Below, one piece after another: positions 1 to 7,970 of a DNA stretch of 32,263 nt. The notes below the pieces were generated by a model that did not search any database, was not told the origin of the DNA, and was given only the letters and a program-made list of their open reading frames with translations. Source of the stretch: RGIG8244 sp045592785 (GTDB taxonomy: Bacteria > Verrucomicrobiota > Lentisphaeria > Victivallales > UBA1829). Positions within the stretch are counted from its first letter, which is position 1. The number at the start of each line of letters is the position of its first letter. Both the position numbers and the translations under genes were made by a program. The DNA is taken from the NCBI GenBank assembly GCA_045592785.1, contig JAZNVL010000032.1:1-32263 (forward strand), in the 5' to 3' direction.

Positions 1-1
1 G

Positions 2-838
2 CAGGTGAAGCTGTACAGCTTCACCTTGATAGAGCTTCTCGTCGTTATTGCCATCATCGCCGTTCTTTCCGGGATGCTGCTGCCTGCGTTGAGTAAAGTC
101 AAAGAAGCAGGGAACAAGGCAACGTGTGTCAGCAATCAGAAGCAGATATATTCCCTTGCTTCCTTGTACGGTGCTGACTACAATTCCTTCATCGCGCCCC
201 GTACTATGAGCCATATTTATAAAAATTCATCCGGCGGTCTGGTGAGACCGACCGAAAGCTTCACGGAAAAACTGATCAGCTTCTATATAAAGGGAATCAA
301 AGTCAATCCGGGAAACAACGGACATCAGGTCCTTGCAGGACTTGAGTTCCTGGTCTGTCCTACCATACTGAATCCGAACGCAAAATATTTCGATCACGGA
401 TTGCGCAATTATGACGATGGAAACGGTGCGATCGGGTATTACCGCCGGATCCCCACCATGGCTGACCTGCTTCGGGAAAATACCAGTGGTTCCGCTCATG
501 TAGCCGTGCAGCCCTATTATTTCGATCGGGTGAAACGCCCCGGTTACAAAGTGTATATCATGGAGACCATCGGCCGTTGGGGAGGATTGACCTATTCCAA
601 TCCCGGTTGCAAGGTAACGAATTATACAGCATTTACATATACTGCTTCTTATTACAACAAAACAAGTTATTCTACGGCCGACAAAATCCGTAAAGATGTA
701 TATAACGGCCGTCACAATGGTGCGGTGAACATGACCTGTCTGGATGGGCATGTGGAATCAATCAACTGTGAAGTGTTGCGGAAAACATATAATACGGGCA
801 GCAAATCCACCAACCGGTATCATTATTATCACGATTGA
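2..838 (+). CDS. Prepilin-like H-X9-DG protein, copy 1 (5' truncated)
   Basis: Secreted or surface pseudopilin-like protein of unknown function. The type IV pilin-like signature FTLIELLVVIAIIAVL with Glu5 is followed by one hydrophobic helix and a globular domain. That domain ends in GRHN...CLDGHV, where His, nine residues and Asp-Gly form the H-X9-DG motif of the prepilin-processing-associated family. A GTG at position 5 could serve as start, but the frame is open to the window edge. The residues before the signature (Q-V-K-L-Y-S) align with the linker of copies 2 and 3, so the true start probably lies upstream and the gene probably also had a double signature. The C-terminal half is nearly identical to copy 2. 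There is no Gly before the Phe, so classical prepilin peptidase cleavage is uncertain. Confidence 0.85.
   Translation, partial: QVKLYSFTLIELLVVIAIIAVLSGMLLPALSKVKEAGNKATCVSNQKQIYSLASLYGADYNSFIAPRTMSHIYKNSSGGLVRPTESFTEKLISFYIKGIKVNPGNNGHQVLAGLEFLVCPTILNPNAKYFDHGLRNYDDGNGAIGYYRRIPTMADLLRENTSGSAHVAVQPYYFDRVKRPGYKVYIMETIGRWGGLTYSNPGCKVTNYTAFTYTASYYNKTSYSTADKIRKDVYNGRHNGAVNMTCLDGHVESINCEVLRKTYNTGSKSTNRYHYYHD
3..26. repeat. 24-bp perfect palindrome inside prepilin copy 1
   Basis: Positions 3-26 read identically on both strands: arm AGGTGAAGCTGT followed by ACAGCTTCACCT. It lies in the codons just before FTLIELL. It occupies the same place as the second hairpin of copies 2 and 3, but with different arm bases that still pair. 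The window starts inside what should be the preceding palindrome, since the bases GCAGGTGA match its right arm. Confidence 0.9.
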
Positions 839-871
839 TCCTGTTTTTTTGAGATTATTTTCTGTTTTTGC

Positions 872-900
872 TTGACAAAAAGCAAAAATAATGTTATATT
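872..900 (+). promoter_or_regulatory. Promoter of prepilin copy 2
   Basis: TTGACA at 872-877 and TATATT at 895-900 with a 17-bp spacer form a strong sigma70-like promoter, giving a 5' UTR of about 65 nt. T-rich tracts precede it from 844. An inverted repeat, TTTTGCTT and AAGCAAAA, straddles the -35 box and could be an operator. The whole block is repeated upstream of copy 3. Confidence 0.7.
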
Positions 901-970
901 GACTGATGTTTAGTTGCAAGTTTATTCCACAGTGTAATTTTATAATACAGCTTAAAAGGAGTCTGAAAAC

Positions 971-1906
971 ATGCGCAAAGATTATTTTACTTTGATTGAA
1001 CTGCTGGCGAAAAGATCCCATCTCTGCTGTGATCGTGTTTATGGCAAAGAAGAAGGTTTTTCACCTGCCCATGGGCAGGTGAACCGATTCCGGTTCACCT
1101 TAATTGAACTCCTCGTCGTTATTGCCATCATCGCCATCCTTGCCGCCATGCTTTTCCCTGCATTGGGGAAAGTCAAAGAGGCGGGGAACAAAGCCACCTG
1201 CGTCAACAATATGAAACAGCATTATCAGTTGGCTTCGCTTTATGCCGCCGACTTCAATTCCTTCATCGCGCCCCGCATGATGACCCGTTATTACGGCGGC
1301 TCGTCTTTAAACACCCAAAGCACTTTTTTTACGGGGGTGTTGCTCAGTTACTACATGAAAGGGCGCGTTGTTGCGTCAAACAGTGAACATCATCCGCTTG
1401 CCGGATCTGAATTTCTGGTCTGTCCCAGTATGTCGAATCCCAATGCCAAATATCTCGAATGGGGCTTGCGGAATTATGACCAGGGCAACGGTGCCGTCGG
1501 GTATTACCGCCGGATCCCCGAAGAATTGAATTTGATTTATGAGAATACCAGCAGTGATAACCGTTATAAAGTGGGCCAGATCTATTATTTTGACAAGGTG
1601 AAACGTCCCGGTTATAAAGTGTATATCATGGAAACCATCGGCCGTTGGGGACAATTGACCTATTCCAATCCCGGTTGTAAGAAAACGAATTATACAGCAG
1701 TTACATATAATGCTTCTTATCTTGATAAAGCAAGTTATACGACGGAAGATAAGATCCGCAAAGATGTATTCGAAGGCCGTCACAATGGTACGGTGAACAT
1801 GACCTGTCTGGATGGGCATGTGGAATCGATCAACTGTGAAGTGTTGCGTACAACATACAATACAGGTTCAAAGTCCACCAACCGGTATAAGTACTATCAC
1901 GATTGA
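971..1906 (+). CDS. Prepilin-like H-X9-DG protein, copy 2, with doubled N-terminal signature
   Basis: A 311-residue pseudopilin-like protein. The ATG at 971 follows the Shine-Dalgarno AAAAGGAG at a good distance, which supports this start over internal ones. Residues 6-13 form an incomplete signature, FTLIELLA, without the hydrophobic helix. Residues 14-41 form a hydrophilic linker containing Cys-Cys, and residue 42 begins a second, complete signature FTLIELLVVIAIIAILAAM. The C-terminus carries GRHN...CLDGHV (H-X9-DG). How such an N-terminus is processed or inserted is unknown; the first half-signature may be non-functional. Copy 1 and copy 2 are close paralogues along their length. Function is not known beyond the family. 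Confidence 0.87.
   Translation: MRKDYFTLIELLAKRSHLCCDRVYGKEEGFSPAHGQVNRFRFTLIELLVVIAIIAILAAMLFPALGKVKEAGNKATCVNNMKQHYQLASLYAADFNSFIAPRMMTRYYGGSSLNTQSTFFTGVLLSYYMKGRVVASNSEHHPLAGSEFLVCPSMSNPNAKYLEWGLRNYDQGNGAVGYYRRIPEELNLIYENTSSDNRYKVGQIYYFDKVKRPGYKVYIMETIGRWGQLTYSNPGCKKTNYTAVTYNASYLDKASYTTEDKIRKDVFEGRHNGTVNMTCLDGHVESINCEVLRTTYNTGSKSTNRYKYYHD
1060..1100. repeat. Double palindrome in the prepilin copy 2 coding sequence
   Basis: Positions 1060-1083 form a perfect 24-bp palindrome (arm TTCACCTGCCCA). Overlapping it, 1077-1086 (AGGTGAACCG) pairs with 1091-1100 (CGGTTCACCT) around the loop ATTC. The shared GGTGAA arm can pair left or right, so the two hairpins exclude each other. Both lie in frame within the linker before the second FTLIELL. 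Confidence 0.9.
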
Positions 1907-1940
1907 TCCTGTTTTTTTGAGATTTTTTTCTGTTTTTTGC

Positions 1941-1969
1941 TTGACAAAAAGCAAAAATAATGCTACATT
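1941..1969 (+). promoter_or_regulatory. Promoter of prepilin copy 3
   Basis: TTGACA at 1941-1946 and TACATT at 1964-1969 with a 17-bp spacer. Three T tracts at 1912-1918, 1923-1929 and 1933-1938 are phased at 11 and 10 bp directly upstream. The region is a near copy of the promoter of copy 2, with an extra block of roughly 20 nt in the 5' UTR around 2017-2036. Confidence 0.65.
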
Positions 1970-2059
1970 GACTGATGTTTAGATGCAAGTTTGTTCCGCA
2001 GTGTAATTTTATAATATGCAAATTGAGTTCGAAATACAGCTTACAAGGAGTCTGAAAAC

Positions 2060-3028
2060 ATGCGTAAAGATCATTTCACTTTGATTGAACTGCTGGCGAA
2101 AAGATCCCATCTCTGCTGTGATCGTGTTTATGGCAAAGAAGAAGGTTTTTCACCTGCCCATGGGCAGGTGAACCGGAATCGGTTCACCTTAATTGAACTG
2201 CTCGTCGTGATCGCGATCATCGCCATTCTTGCCGCCATGCTTTTCCCTGCATTGGGGAAAGTCAAAGCCACCGGCGAAAAAGCAACATGCGTCAACAATA
2301 TGAAACAGCATTATCAGTTGACGGCACAATATTCCAACGATTATTACAACTTTATTCCGCCTGCGCATACATTCAACTATTACAGTTCCAGTTCGCCGGC
2401 CCGCTATGGTTACACCGGAGAGATCATAAAACTTTATATGCCGAAAGTTGTCAGCAAGACGAATGGAAACGATCTTCTGGTCAATCCTGTATTGCGGATA
2501 TTTTTCTGCCCCACCATCGTGAATAAAAACGCAATCGGACTTTGGCAGACCCACAGTCAACCCTGGCAGACTTATGACAGCGGATCGAATGCCGTTGGCT
2601 TTTATCGCCGTATGCCCCATACGACAAATTCCGGCTTGTGTATCGGAAACAAAGGCAGACCGACAACTGCTCTTGCCAGTTTTTATTATTATGACCGTGT
2701 GAAAAGACCATCTTTCAAAGTCTACATTACGGAAGGGATCGGCGGTCCCTGGCCCAATATGAAGCTCGCCTGGCCCGGCGGCGGTACCGCTCCGGGGGCG
2801 ACCTACTCTTATAACCGTTCCGGCGATGAGAGACGGTACTGGTGGACGACCTATGCCGATATGGCGCGGGATTCCTACAGCGGACGTCACAATAAGAGTG
2901 TGAATATGACCTGTCTGGATGGGCATGTGGAAAACATCAAGAGTGCAGTATTCAAAACGTTATATAACGCGAAAAACAATACAGACGCGTTGAAAAAGGA
3001 ATACCGTTTCCACTATTATCATCACTGA
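2060..3028 (+). CDS. Prepilin-like H-X9-DG protein, copy 3, with doubled N-terminal signature
   Basis: A 322-residue pseudopilin-like protein starting at ATG 2060 after the Shine-Dalgarno ACAAGGAG. The N-terminal arrangement matches copy 2: half signature FTLIELLA, the same linker with Cys-Cys, then a full FTLIELLVVIAIIAILAAM. From the first signature to the second hairpin the two genes are identical at the base level, apart from the loop. The central domain is much more diverged from copies 1 and 2 (Gly/Pro-rich around residues 235-250), while the end again has GRHN...CLDGHV. The stop codon overlaps the 3' end of the convergent ispG by seven bases, leaving no room for an intergenic terminator. 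Function unknown. Confidence 0.87.
   Translation: MRKDHFTLIELLAKRSHLCCDRVYGKEEGFSPAHGQVNRNRFTLIELLVVIAIIAILAAMLFPALGKVKATGEKATCVNNMKQHYQLTAQYSNDYYNFIPPAHTFNYYSSSSPARYGYTGEIIKLYMPKVVSKTNGNDLLVNPVLRIFFCPTIVNKNAIGLWQTHSQPWQTYDSGSNAVGFYRRMPHTTNSGLCIGNKGRPTTALASFYYYDRVKRPSFKVYITEGIGGPWPNMKLAWPGGGTAPGATYSYNRSGDERRYWWTTYADMARDSYSGRHNKSVNMTCLDGHVENIKSAVFKTLYNAKNNTDALKKEYRFHYYHH
2149..2189. repeat. Double palindrome in the prepilin copy 3 coding sequence
   Basis: Same arrangement as at 1060-1100: a 24-bp palindrome at 2149-2172, then arms 2166-2175 and 2180-2189 around the loop GAAT. That loop is the reverse complement of the ATTC loop of copy 2, so the hairpin sequence is exactly inverted between copies. 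Confidence 0.9.
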
Positions 3029-4131
3029 TCAGCGGTACGGAATTTTTCCAGTTCTTCCACAAGGCGGGTGAATCCTTCATCCGCCTTTACTGTTTCTGTG
3101 ATCACACCGTTCCGGAACAACAGAAGTTTCCCCGGAGGTCCGCCGGCGATCCCCAGTTCGGCATCCGCCGCTTCCCCCGGTCCGTTGACCGCACAGCCCA
3201 TGACGGCGACTTTCCGGATGGAATAGATAGCCCCCTGATTTTTCTGTGTGCGTAAGTATTCCTCCACCCGGTCGGCAAGGGTGATCATATCATATTTCGT
3301 CCGTCCGCAAGTGGGACAGGAGACCAGTTCGGGCATGGCACTGCGCAAGCCGCAGGATTCCAGAATACGGATGGCGGCACGGACTTCCCGTACCGGATCC
3401 CCCGTCAGGCTCACCCGGATGGTATCGCCGATGCCGTCCAGCAGCAGCGCACCGATCCCGGCGGCGGACTTGATAATGGCGTTGTATTCCGTCCCGGCTT
3501 CCGTTACGCCCAGATGGAGCGGGAGATCGTATCTCGCGGCAAATTTCCGGCACGCGTTCACGGTCACAGGGACACTGCTTGCTTTCAGCGAGACTTTCAC
3601 ATCTTCGAAATGGAAGGAACGGAGCAGTTCCACCTGTTCCATGGCGGCGGTGCAGAGAGATTCCGCCAATGCGTCCTCCCGGTCCAGTCCTTTGGCAAGG
3701 AAAGACTCCAGTAAGCCTTTGGGGAGACTTCCGCCGTTGGCTCCCGCACGGATGGGGATCCCGGCATTTCCTGCGGCTTCCACCACCGCACGGACTTTCT
3801 CCGGTCCGCCGATGTTGCCCGGGTTGATCCGGACCGCATGGATCCCGGCACGGATGGATTCCACGGCAAGCCGGGCATCGAAATGGATATCCGCCACCAG
3901 CGGGACCGGGGAATCGGGGATGATGTCACGCAGAGCCGCAGCCGCATTCATATCGGGGACAGCCAGGCGAACGATCTGGCATCCGGCGTTTGCGAGGGCT
4001 TTGATCTGCTGCAGGACTTCGGGGACACGCTGCGTTTCCACGTTGGTCATGGACTGGACGGAGACCGGTGCGCCGCCGCCTACGGGAACGTTCCCGATAT
4101 GGATTTGCCGGGTCCGGTCACGGGTTGGCAT
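3022..4131 (-). CDS. ispG: 4-hydroxy-3-methylbut-2-en-1-yl diphosphate synthase (IspG/GcpE)
   Basis: The penultimate enzyme of the MEP isoprenoid pathway. It converts 2-C-methyl-D-erythritol 2,4-cyclodiphosphate to HMBPP using a [4Fe-4S] cluster in the cytosol. At 369 residues it is the usual length of the short bacterial form. The N-terminal TIM barrel has the family motifs VQSMTN (25-30) and RINPGNIG (101-108). The cluster ligands are visible as Cys272 and Cys275 (SCPTCGR) and Cys313 with Glu320 (GCAVNGPGE), spaced as in E. coli IspG. It is the last gene of the long minus-strand run and overlaps rseP by 14 nt, so it is probably translationally coupled. dxr lies two genes upstream, so two MEP steps share the operon. 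Confidence 0.97.
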   Translation of the reverse strand: MPTRDRTRQIHIGNVPVGGGAPVSVQSMTNVETQRVPEVLQQIKALANAGCQIVRLAVPDMNAAAALRDIIPDSPVPLVADIHFDARLAVESIRAGIHAVRINPGNIGGPEKVRAVVEAAGNAGIPIRAGANGGSLPKGLLESFLAKGLDREDALAESLCTAAMEQVELLRSFHFEDVKVSLKASSVPVTVNACRKFAARYDLPLHLGVTEAGTEYNAIIKSAAGIGALLLDGIGDTIRVSLTGDPVREVRAAIRILESCGLRSAMPELVSCPTCGRTKYDMITLADRVEEYLRTQKNQGAIYSIRKVAVMGCAVNGPGEAADAELGIAGGPPGKLLLFRNGVITETVKADEGFTRLVEELEKFRTADQ

Positions 4132-5791
4132 TTTCAGCCGCCTTTTCCGTTTTTGCGGGGTCCGCTGCGGGTGCAGTGGGAATGAGTTTCTTCACGTCAT
4201 AGAACGTGACGAAGAGCATGAAAAGGATCAGGAAGCCCACGAACGCGAAGGCGATGGGCTGCAGGACTTTCGCCGGGACTTTCCGACGGAAGATCATTTC
4301 CAGAAGCGCAAGCACGATATGTCCGCCATCCAGTACGGGGATGGGGAGCAGATTCAGCAAGCCCAGGTTGAAGGTGATCAGGACCACCAGATTCAAGCCC
4401 AGTACCAGAGAACCTTTGTAGACCGAGATGTAAAGATGTTTGCCGATCCCCACAGGCCCGGAAAGATGTTTCACGCCAAGAGTGGTGTATCCGGCATCGA
4501 ACCCGAGCTGCCGTTTTACGCCCGCAGTCACGCTTTTCAGTGAACGCCAGGTGAGTTCCAGCACGTTCATAAACTGTTTCCAGGGGGAGGGATAGGTCAT
4601 GACACGCATGGAGACCCCGATATGATAGGGCAGGATAAAGACTGCCGCCATTTCTTTTTCGATCTCCGTGCCGTTCCGGTCGATGGTGAGTTTCATGGGG
4701 GCGCCGGGTGTCTTGTTGATGATCTCGCGGAACGCACTGACCGTTGCGCAGGGAGTCCCGTTGACTTGTTTGATGACGTCGCCCTTCTGCAGAAGATGTT
4801 CTGCGGGAAGTCCGGCGATGGTCTGTTCCACCGTCATGGATTCGGGACTTGCAAACGTGATCCCGGTCATCCAGGAGCCGTCCTTTTCTTTATCCACGCC
4901 TTCCGGGATGACAGGTTTGACGGTGACGGTGCGCACTTCGCCGGTATCGGCAGTCTGTACCGTGAGCACCAGATCCTTCCCCTGTGAGAAGAGAATCTGA
5001 TAATGGAAGTCCGTGGTGTCCGTGATGTCTTTGCCGTTGACCGTGAGGATCCGGTCGCCTTTGCGCAGTCCGGCATTGGCGGCGGGGGAGTCCTTTCCCG
5101 GGTAGATCGTGACAGGGATCTCCGGACGGAAGAAGGGGTAGGGGATCTCTTCGGTGGGTGCGATCTTATGATTGATGGCGGGCAGGTAAGTAATATCCAG
5201 CGTTTCGCCATTCCGTTTCACGGTGAGTGTGGTCTCGCCCACATTGAGCATGATATCACGGGCAAATTCGCCCCAGGACTGATCAAATGTCTGCCCGTTC
5301 CGCTTGATGATAACGTCACCTTCCCGGAGACCGGCGGCGTATTCCGGACTTTCCACTTCCACCGATTTGACGGTGAATTCGGACATCTTCGGGGATTCCT
5401 GGGGGAGTCCGGCGATCCAGATCACGCAGCCCAGAGCGAATCCGAAGAGGATGTTGAAGAGGGGACCTGCGAACGCCGTGACTATGCGTTTCCAGGGTTC
5501 GGCTTTGGGCAGAACGTTGCCGTCCTTGTCTTTAACTTCGTCATCGGTGGCATCGATCTGGGGCAGGTCCACATACCCGCCGAAAGGGATCCATCCGATC
5601 CGGTATTCCACGCCGTTAATGGTCTTCCCCCAGATCTTCCGGAACCCGATGGAGAAGGCAAGGACTTTCAAGCCGCAAAGCCGTGCCGCCAGGAAGTGTC
5701 CCAGTTCATGTATGAAGATACATGCGCCGAAGAAGAAGATCATGAAGAGTGTCGAACCGATCATGAGAAGAATGTCGTAAAAAGATTCCAT
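4118..5791 (-). CDS. rseP: RIP metalloprotease RseP (site-2 protease)
   Basis: Inner-membrane zinc protease that cuts transmembrane helices, such as anti-sigma factors or signal-peptide remnants. The zinc motif HELGH is at residues 28-32 in the first membrane helix, and the third ligand region PVLDGGH has Asp488. Between them are three PDZ-like segments, around residues 140-200, 230-290 and 320-375, by repeats of the pattern A-G-L-(R)-x-G-D-x-I followed by NG. At 557 residues it is about 100 longer than E. coli RseP; the third PDZ and an Ala/Pro/Lys-rich tail account for this. It lies between dxr and ispG; the dxr-rseP neighbourhood is common in bacteria. The extra PDZ assignment is by eye. 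Confidence 0.95.
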   Translation of the reverse strand: MESFYDILLMIGSTLFMIFFFGACIFIHELGHFLAARLCGLKVLAFSIGFRKIWGKTINGVEYRIGWIPFGGYVDLPQIDATDDEVKDKDGNVLPKAEPWKRIVTAFAGPLFNILFGFALGCVIWIAGLPQESPKMSEFTVKSVEVESPEYAAGLREGDVIIKRNGQTFDQSWGEFARDIMLNVGETTLTVKRNGETLDITYLPAINHKIAPTEEIPYPFFRPEIPVTIYPGKDSPAANAGLRKGDRILTVNGKDITDTTDFHYQILFSQGKDLVLTVQTADTGEVRTVTVKPVIPEGVDKEKDGSWMTGITFASPESMTVEQTIAGLPAEHLLQKGDVIKQVNGTPCATVSAFREIINKTPGAPMKLTIDRNGTEIEKEMAAVFILPYHIGVSMRVMTYPSPWKQFMNVLELTWRSLKSVTAGVKRQLGFDAGYTTLGVKHLSGPVGIGKHLYISVYKGSLVLGLNLVVLITFNLGLLNLLPIPVLDGGHIVLALLEMIFRRKVPAKVLQPIAFAFVGFLILFMLFVTFYDVKKLIPTAPAADPAKTEKAAENANP

Positions 5792-5812
5792 AAGACCAAT
5801 ACCTTTCCTTTG

Positions 5813-6967
5813 TTAGATCCTGATTTCTGCCGCACGGCTCCGTGCCTCGCGGTCAGCCTCCATTACTGCTGTAAGATCCCGGTCGTCCAGGACCTTATGC
5901 TGATTCATCACCTGTTCCACGATACGCCAGATATCCGGCAGGCGGATCGTGCCCGAAGCAAACCGCTGCAATGCGATCTCGTTCGCCGCATTCATCACCG
6001 CGGGCATGGTCCCGCCGGCACGCAATGCGGCTTTCGCGAATCCGATGGCGGGATGCCGTACCGGATCCGGTTTTTCAAATGTGAGCGGACCCGCTGTTTC
6101 CAGATCCAGTTCGGGAAGATCGGTTTTCACCCGTTCCGGCCAGGTCAACGCGTATTGTATGGGGAAACGCATATCCGGTGCGCTCATCTGCGCCAGTACA
6201 CCGCCATCGGTGAACCGGATCATACTGTGTACGATGGACTGTGGATGGATCCGGACCGCGATCCGGTCTTCCGGTACATCAAAAAGCCAGCGTGCTTCCA
6301 CGATCTCAAGGGCTTTGTTCATCAAGGTGGCGGAATCCACACTCACTTTCGGTCCCATGGACCAGGTCGGGTGTTTCAGCGCATCCGCCCAGGTCACTGT
6401 TTCCAGCTGTTCCCGGGTGAACGTGCGGAACGGTCCGCCGCTCGCCGTGAGAATGAGCTCCCGTACACTGGCGGGATCCCGTCCTTCCAGACATTGAAAG
6501 ATGGCATTGTGTTCGCTGTCCACGGGGAATATGGAGATCCCTTTTTCCTTTGCCAGTGTTGTGACCACGGAACCCGCCATCACCAACGCTTCCTTTGTGG
6601 CAAGGGCAAGACGTTTGCCCGCACGGAGTGTTTCCACCACGGGACGGAGTCCCTGTGAGCCGGCAATGCCGCAGAGGACCAGTTCGATCGCTTCATCATG
6701 GAGTGCCTGACAGAGGGCATCTTCCCCCGCATAAACTGCGATCCCCTCCGGGATCAATGCTTTCACCGCAGGGAGTTTGGTTTCATCGGCAACGAATACA
6801 TATTTCGGGCGGAATTCCGCCGCCTGCTGCGCCAGAAGTTCCGGATTGCCCCCGCCGGCACACAGAAGTTCCACCTTCACGCGTCCCTGCAATGCCCGGA
6901 CTGCGCGGAGTGTACTGGTCCCGATGGACCCGGTGGAACCCAGAAGTGCCAGATGAAGGATACTCAT
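5813..6967 (-). CDS. dxr: 1-deoxy-D-xylulose 5-phosphate reductoisomerase
   Basis: Commits deoxyxylulose phosphate to isoprenoid synthesis, giving MEP with NADPH in the cytosol. At 384 residues it is of standard length. The NADPH-binding loop GSTGSIGTSTL is at residues 10-20. The metal ligands are Asp150 and Glu152 (VDSEHNAIF) and Glu221 in the MNKALE stretch, numbered almost as in E. coli. The substrate-binding motif IHPQSIVHSM is present. The start codon overlaps the stop of dtd as ATGA, indicating coupling, and rseP follows after 21 nt. No anomalies seen. Confidence 0.97.
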   Translation of the reverse strand: MSILHLALLGSTGSIGTSTLRAVRALQGRVKVELLCAGGGNPELLAQQAAEFRPKYVFVADETKLPAVKALIPEGIAVYAGEDALCQALHDEAIELVLCGIAGSQGLRPVVETLRAGKRLALATKEALVMAGSVVTTLAKEKGISIFPVDSEHNAIFQCLEGRDPASVRELILTASGGPFRTFTREQLETVTWADALKHPTWSMGPKVSVDSATLMNKALEIVEARWLFDVPEDRIAVRIHPQSIVHSMIRFTDGGVLAQMSAPDMRFPIQYALTWPERVKTDLPELDLETAGPLTFEKPDPVRHPAIGFAKAALRAGGTMPAVMNAANEIALQRFASGTIRLPDIWRIVEQVMNQHKVLDDRDLTAVMEADREARSRAAEIRI

Positions 6968-7407
6968 TTCGACTCCAGAATAAAGGTGGCAGGGCCGTCA
7001 TTGACCAGTGCGACTTTCATATCCGCACCGAAGACACCCTGATCCACATGTCCGATCCCCTGTTCTTTCAGCAGCCGGACCAGTTCCAGATACAGTTCAT
7101 CCGCCATCGCGGGATCCGCCGCATCGGAAAAACCGGGACGGCGTCCTTTGCGGCAATCGCCGTAGAGAGTGAACTGGGAAATGACCAGTGCGCCGCCGCC
7201 GATATCGAGGACGGAACGGTTCATTTTGCCGTCGTCATCTTCGAAGATGCGCAAATTGGCGGCTTTCTCTGCGAGATATGCGGCATCTTTCTTTGTATCG
7301 CCGTGAGTGACACCCACGAAGAGCAGGATGCCTTTTTCGATGGCACCGTGTACGACACCATCCACACTGACGGAGGCGTTCAGTACCCTTTGGAGCAGAA
7401 TACGCAT
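6964..7407 (-). CDS. dtd: D-aminoacyl-tRNA deacylase
   Basis: Hydrolyses D-aminoacyl-tRNAs (D-Tyr and others, also mischarged Gly), protecting translation. The reading frame is open as far as 7719, but the family N-terminus MRILLQRV begins at 7407. There the G-rich stretch GGTGAGGT gives a ribosome site and the product is 147 residues, the normal length. The signature motifs are SQFTLYGD in mid-protein and NDGPATF near the end; the latter is usually NxGPVT, a mild variant. It sits 11 nt after folE and overlaps dxr by four bases. Confidence 0.95.
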   Translation of the reverse strand: MRILLQRVLNASVSVDGVVHGAIEKGILLFVGVTHGDTKKDAAYLAEKAANLRIFEDDDGKMNRSVLDIGGGALVISQFTLYGDCRKGRRPGFSDAADPAMADELYLELVRLLKEQGIGHVDQGVFGADMKVALVNDGPATFILESK

Positions 7408-7418
7408 AACGTGTGACC

Positions 7419-7961
7419 TCACCCTTTGATGAGTTTGAGGAATTCCAGACGCGTGGATTCTTCCTTGCGGAAACTGCCCAGCATGGCGGACGTGGTCATG
7501 ACGGAATTCTGTTTCTGTACGCCGCGCATGAGCATACAGAGATGCTGCGCTTCGATCACCACTCCCACACCTTCCGGTTTCAGGACGGAGTCGATGGCAT
7601 CCGCGATCTGACGGCAGAGCCGTTCCTGGATCTGGAGACGGCGTGCGAACATATCGGTGATCCGTGCCAGTTTGCTCACGCCCAGGACTTTCCCCCGGGG
7701 AATGTAACCGATATGGCACTTGCCGAAAAAGGGCAGCATGTGATGTTCACACATACTGTAAAACTCAATATCGCGCACGATCACCATATCATCACATTCT
7801 TCGTGGAATATGGCGCCGTTGATCACTTCTTCCAGGTTCTGCGTATAACCGCGGGTCAGATAACGGAGACTTTTCTCCACGCGCGCAGGTGTCTGAAGCA
7901 AACCTTCGCGCTCCGGGTCTTCCCCGATCTTTGTCAGTAGGGAACGGATTTCATCCTGCAT
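7419..7961 (-). CDS. folE: GTP cyclohydrolase I
   Basis: Converts GTP to 7,8-dihydroneopterin triphosphate, the first step of tetrahydrofolate (and potentially queuosine) synthesis; a cytosolic homodecamer. At 180 residues it is of usual length. The zinc ligands are seen as Cys71 and His74 in SMCEHHMLPF and Cys142 in EAQHLCM. The motif GYIPRGKVLGVSKLARI (85-101) follows. It lies 9 nt after the metY-like gene and 11 nt before dtd in the same run. No other folate gene is present in the window. Confidence 0.97.
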   Translation of the reverse strand: MQDEIRSLLTKIGEDPEREGLLQTPARVEKSLRYLTRGYTQNLEEVINGAIFHEECDDMVIVRDIEFYSMCEHHMLPFFGKCHIGYIPRGKVLGVSKLARITDMFARRLQIQERLCRQIADAIDSVLKPEGVGVVIEAQHLCMLMRGVQKQNSVMTTSAMLGSFRKEESTRLEFLKLIKG

Positions 7962-7970
7962 GGGCGGTCC

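Noticed and set aside
1060..1083. The 24-bp palindrome as an intrinsic terminator
   Set aside because: It lies within the reading frame and has no T run behind it on either strand.
3248..6658. Long plus-strand open frames antisense to ispG, rseP and dxr
   Set aside because: They mirror well-recognised minus-strand genes with catalytic motifs and show no family signature; GC-rich third positions keep the opposite strand open.
7408..7719. N-terminal extension of dtd by 104 codons
   Set aside because: It overlaps folE out of frame and has no Dtd homology; the family start at 7407 has a ribosome site.
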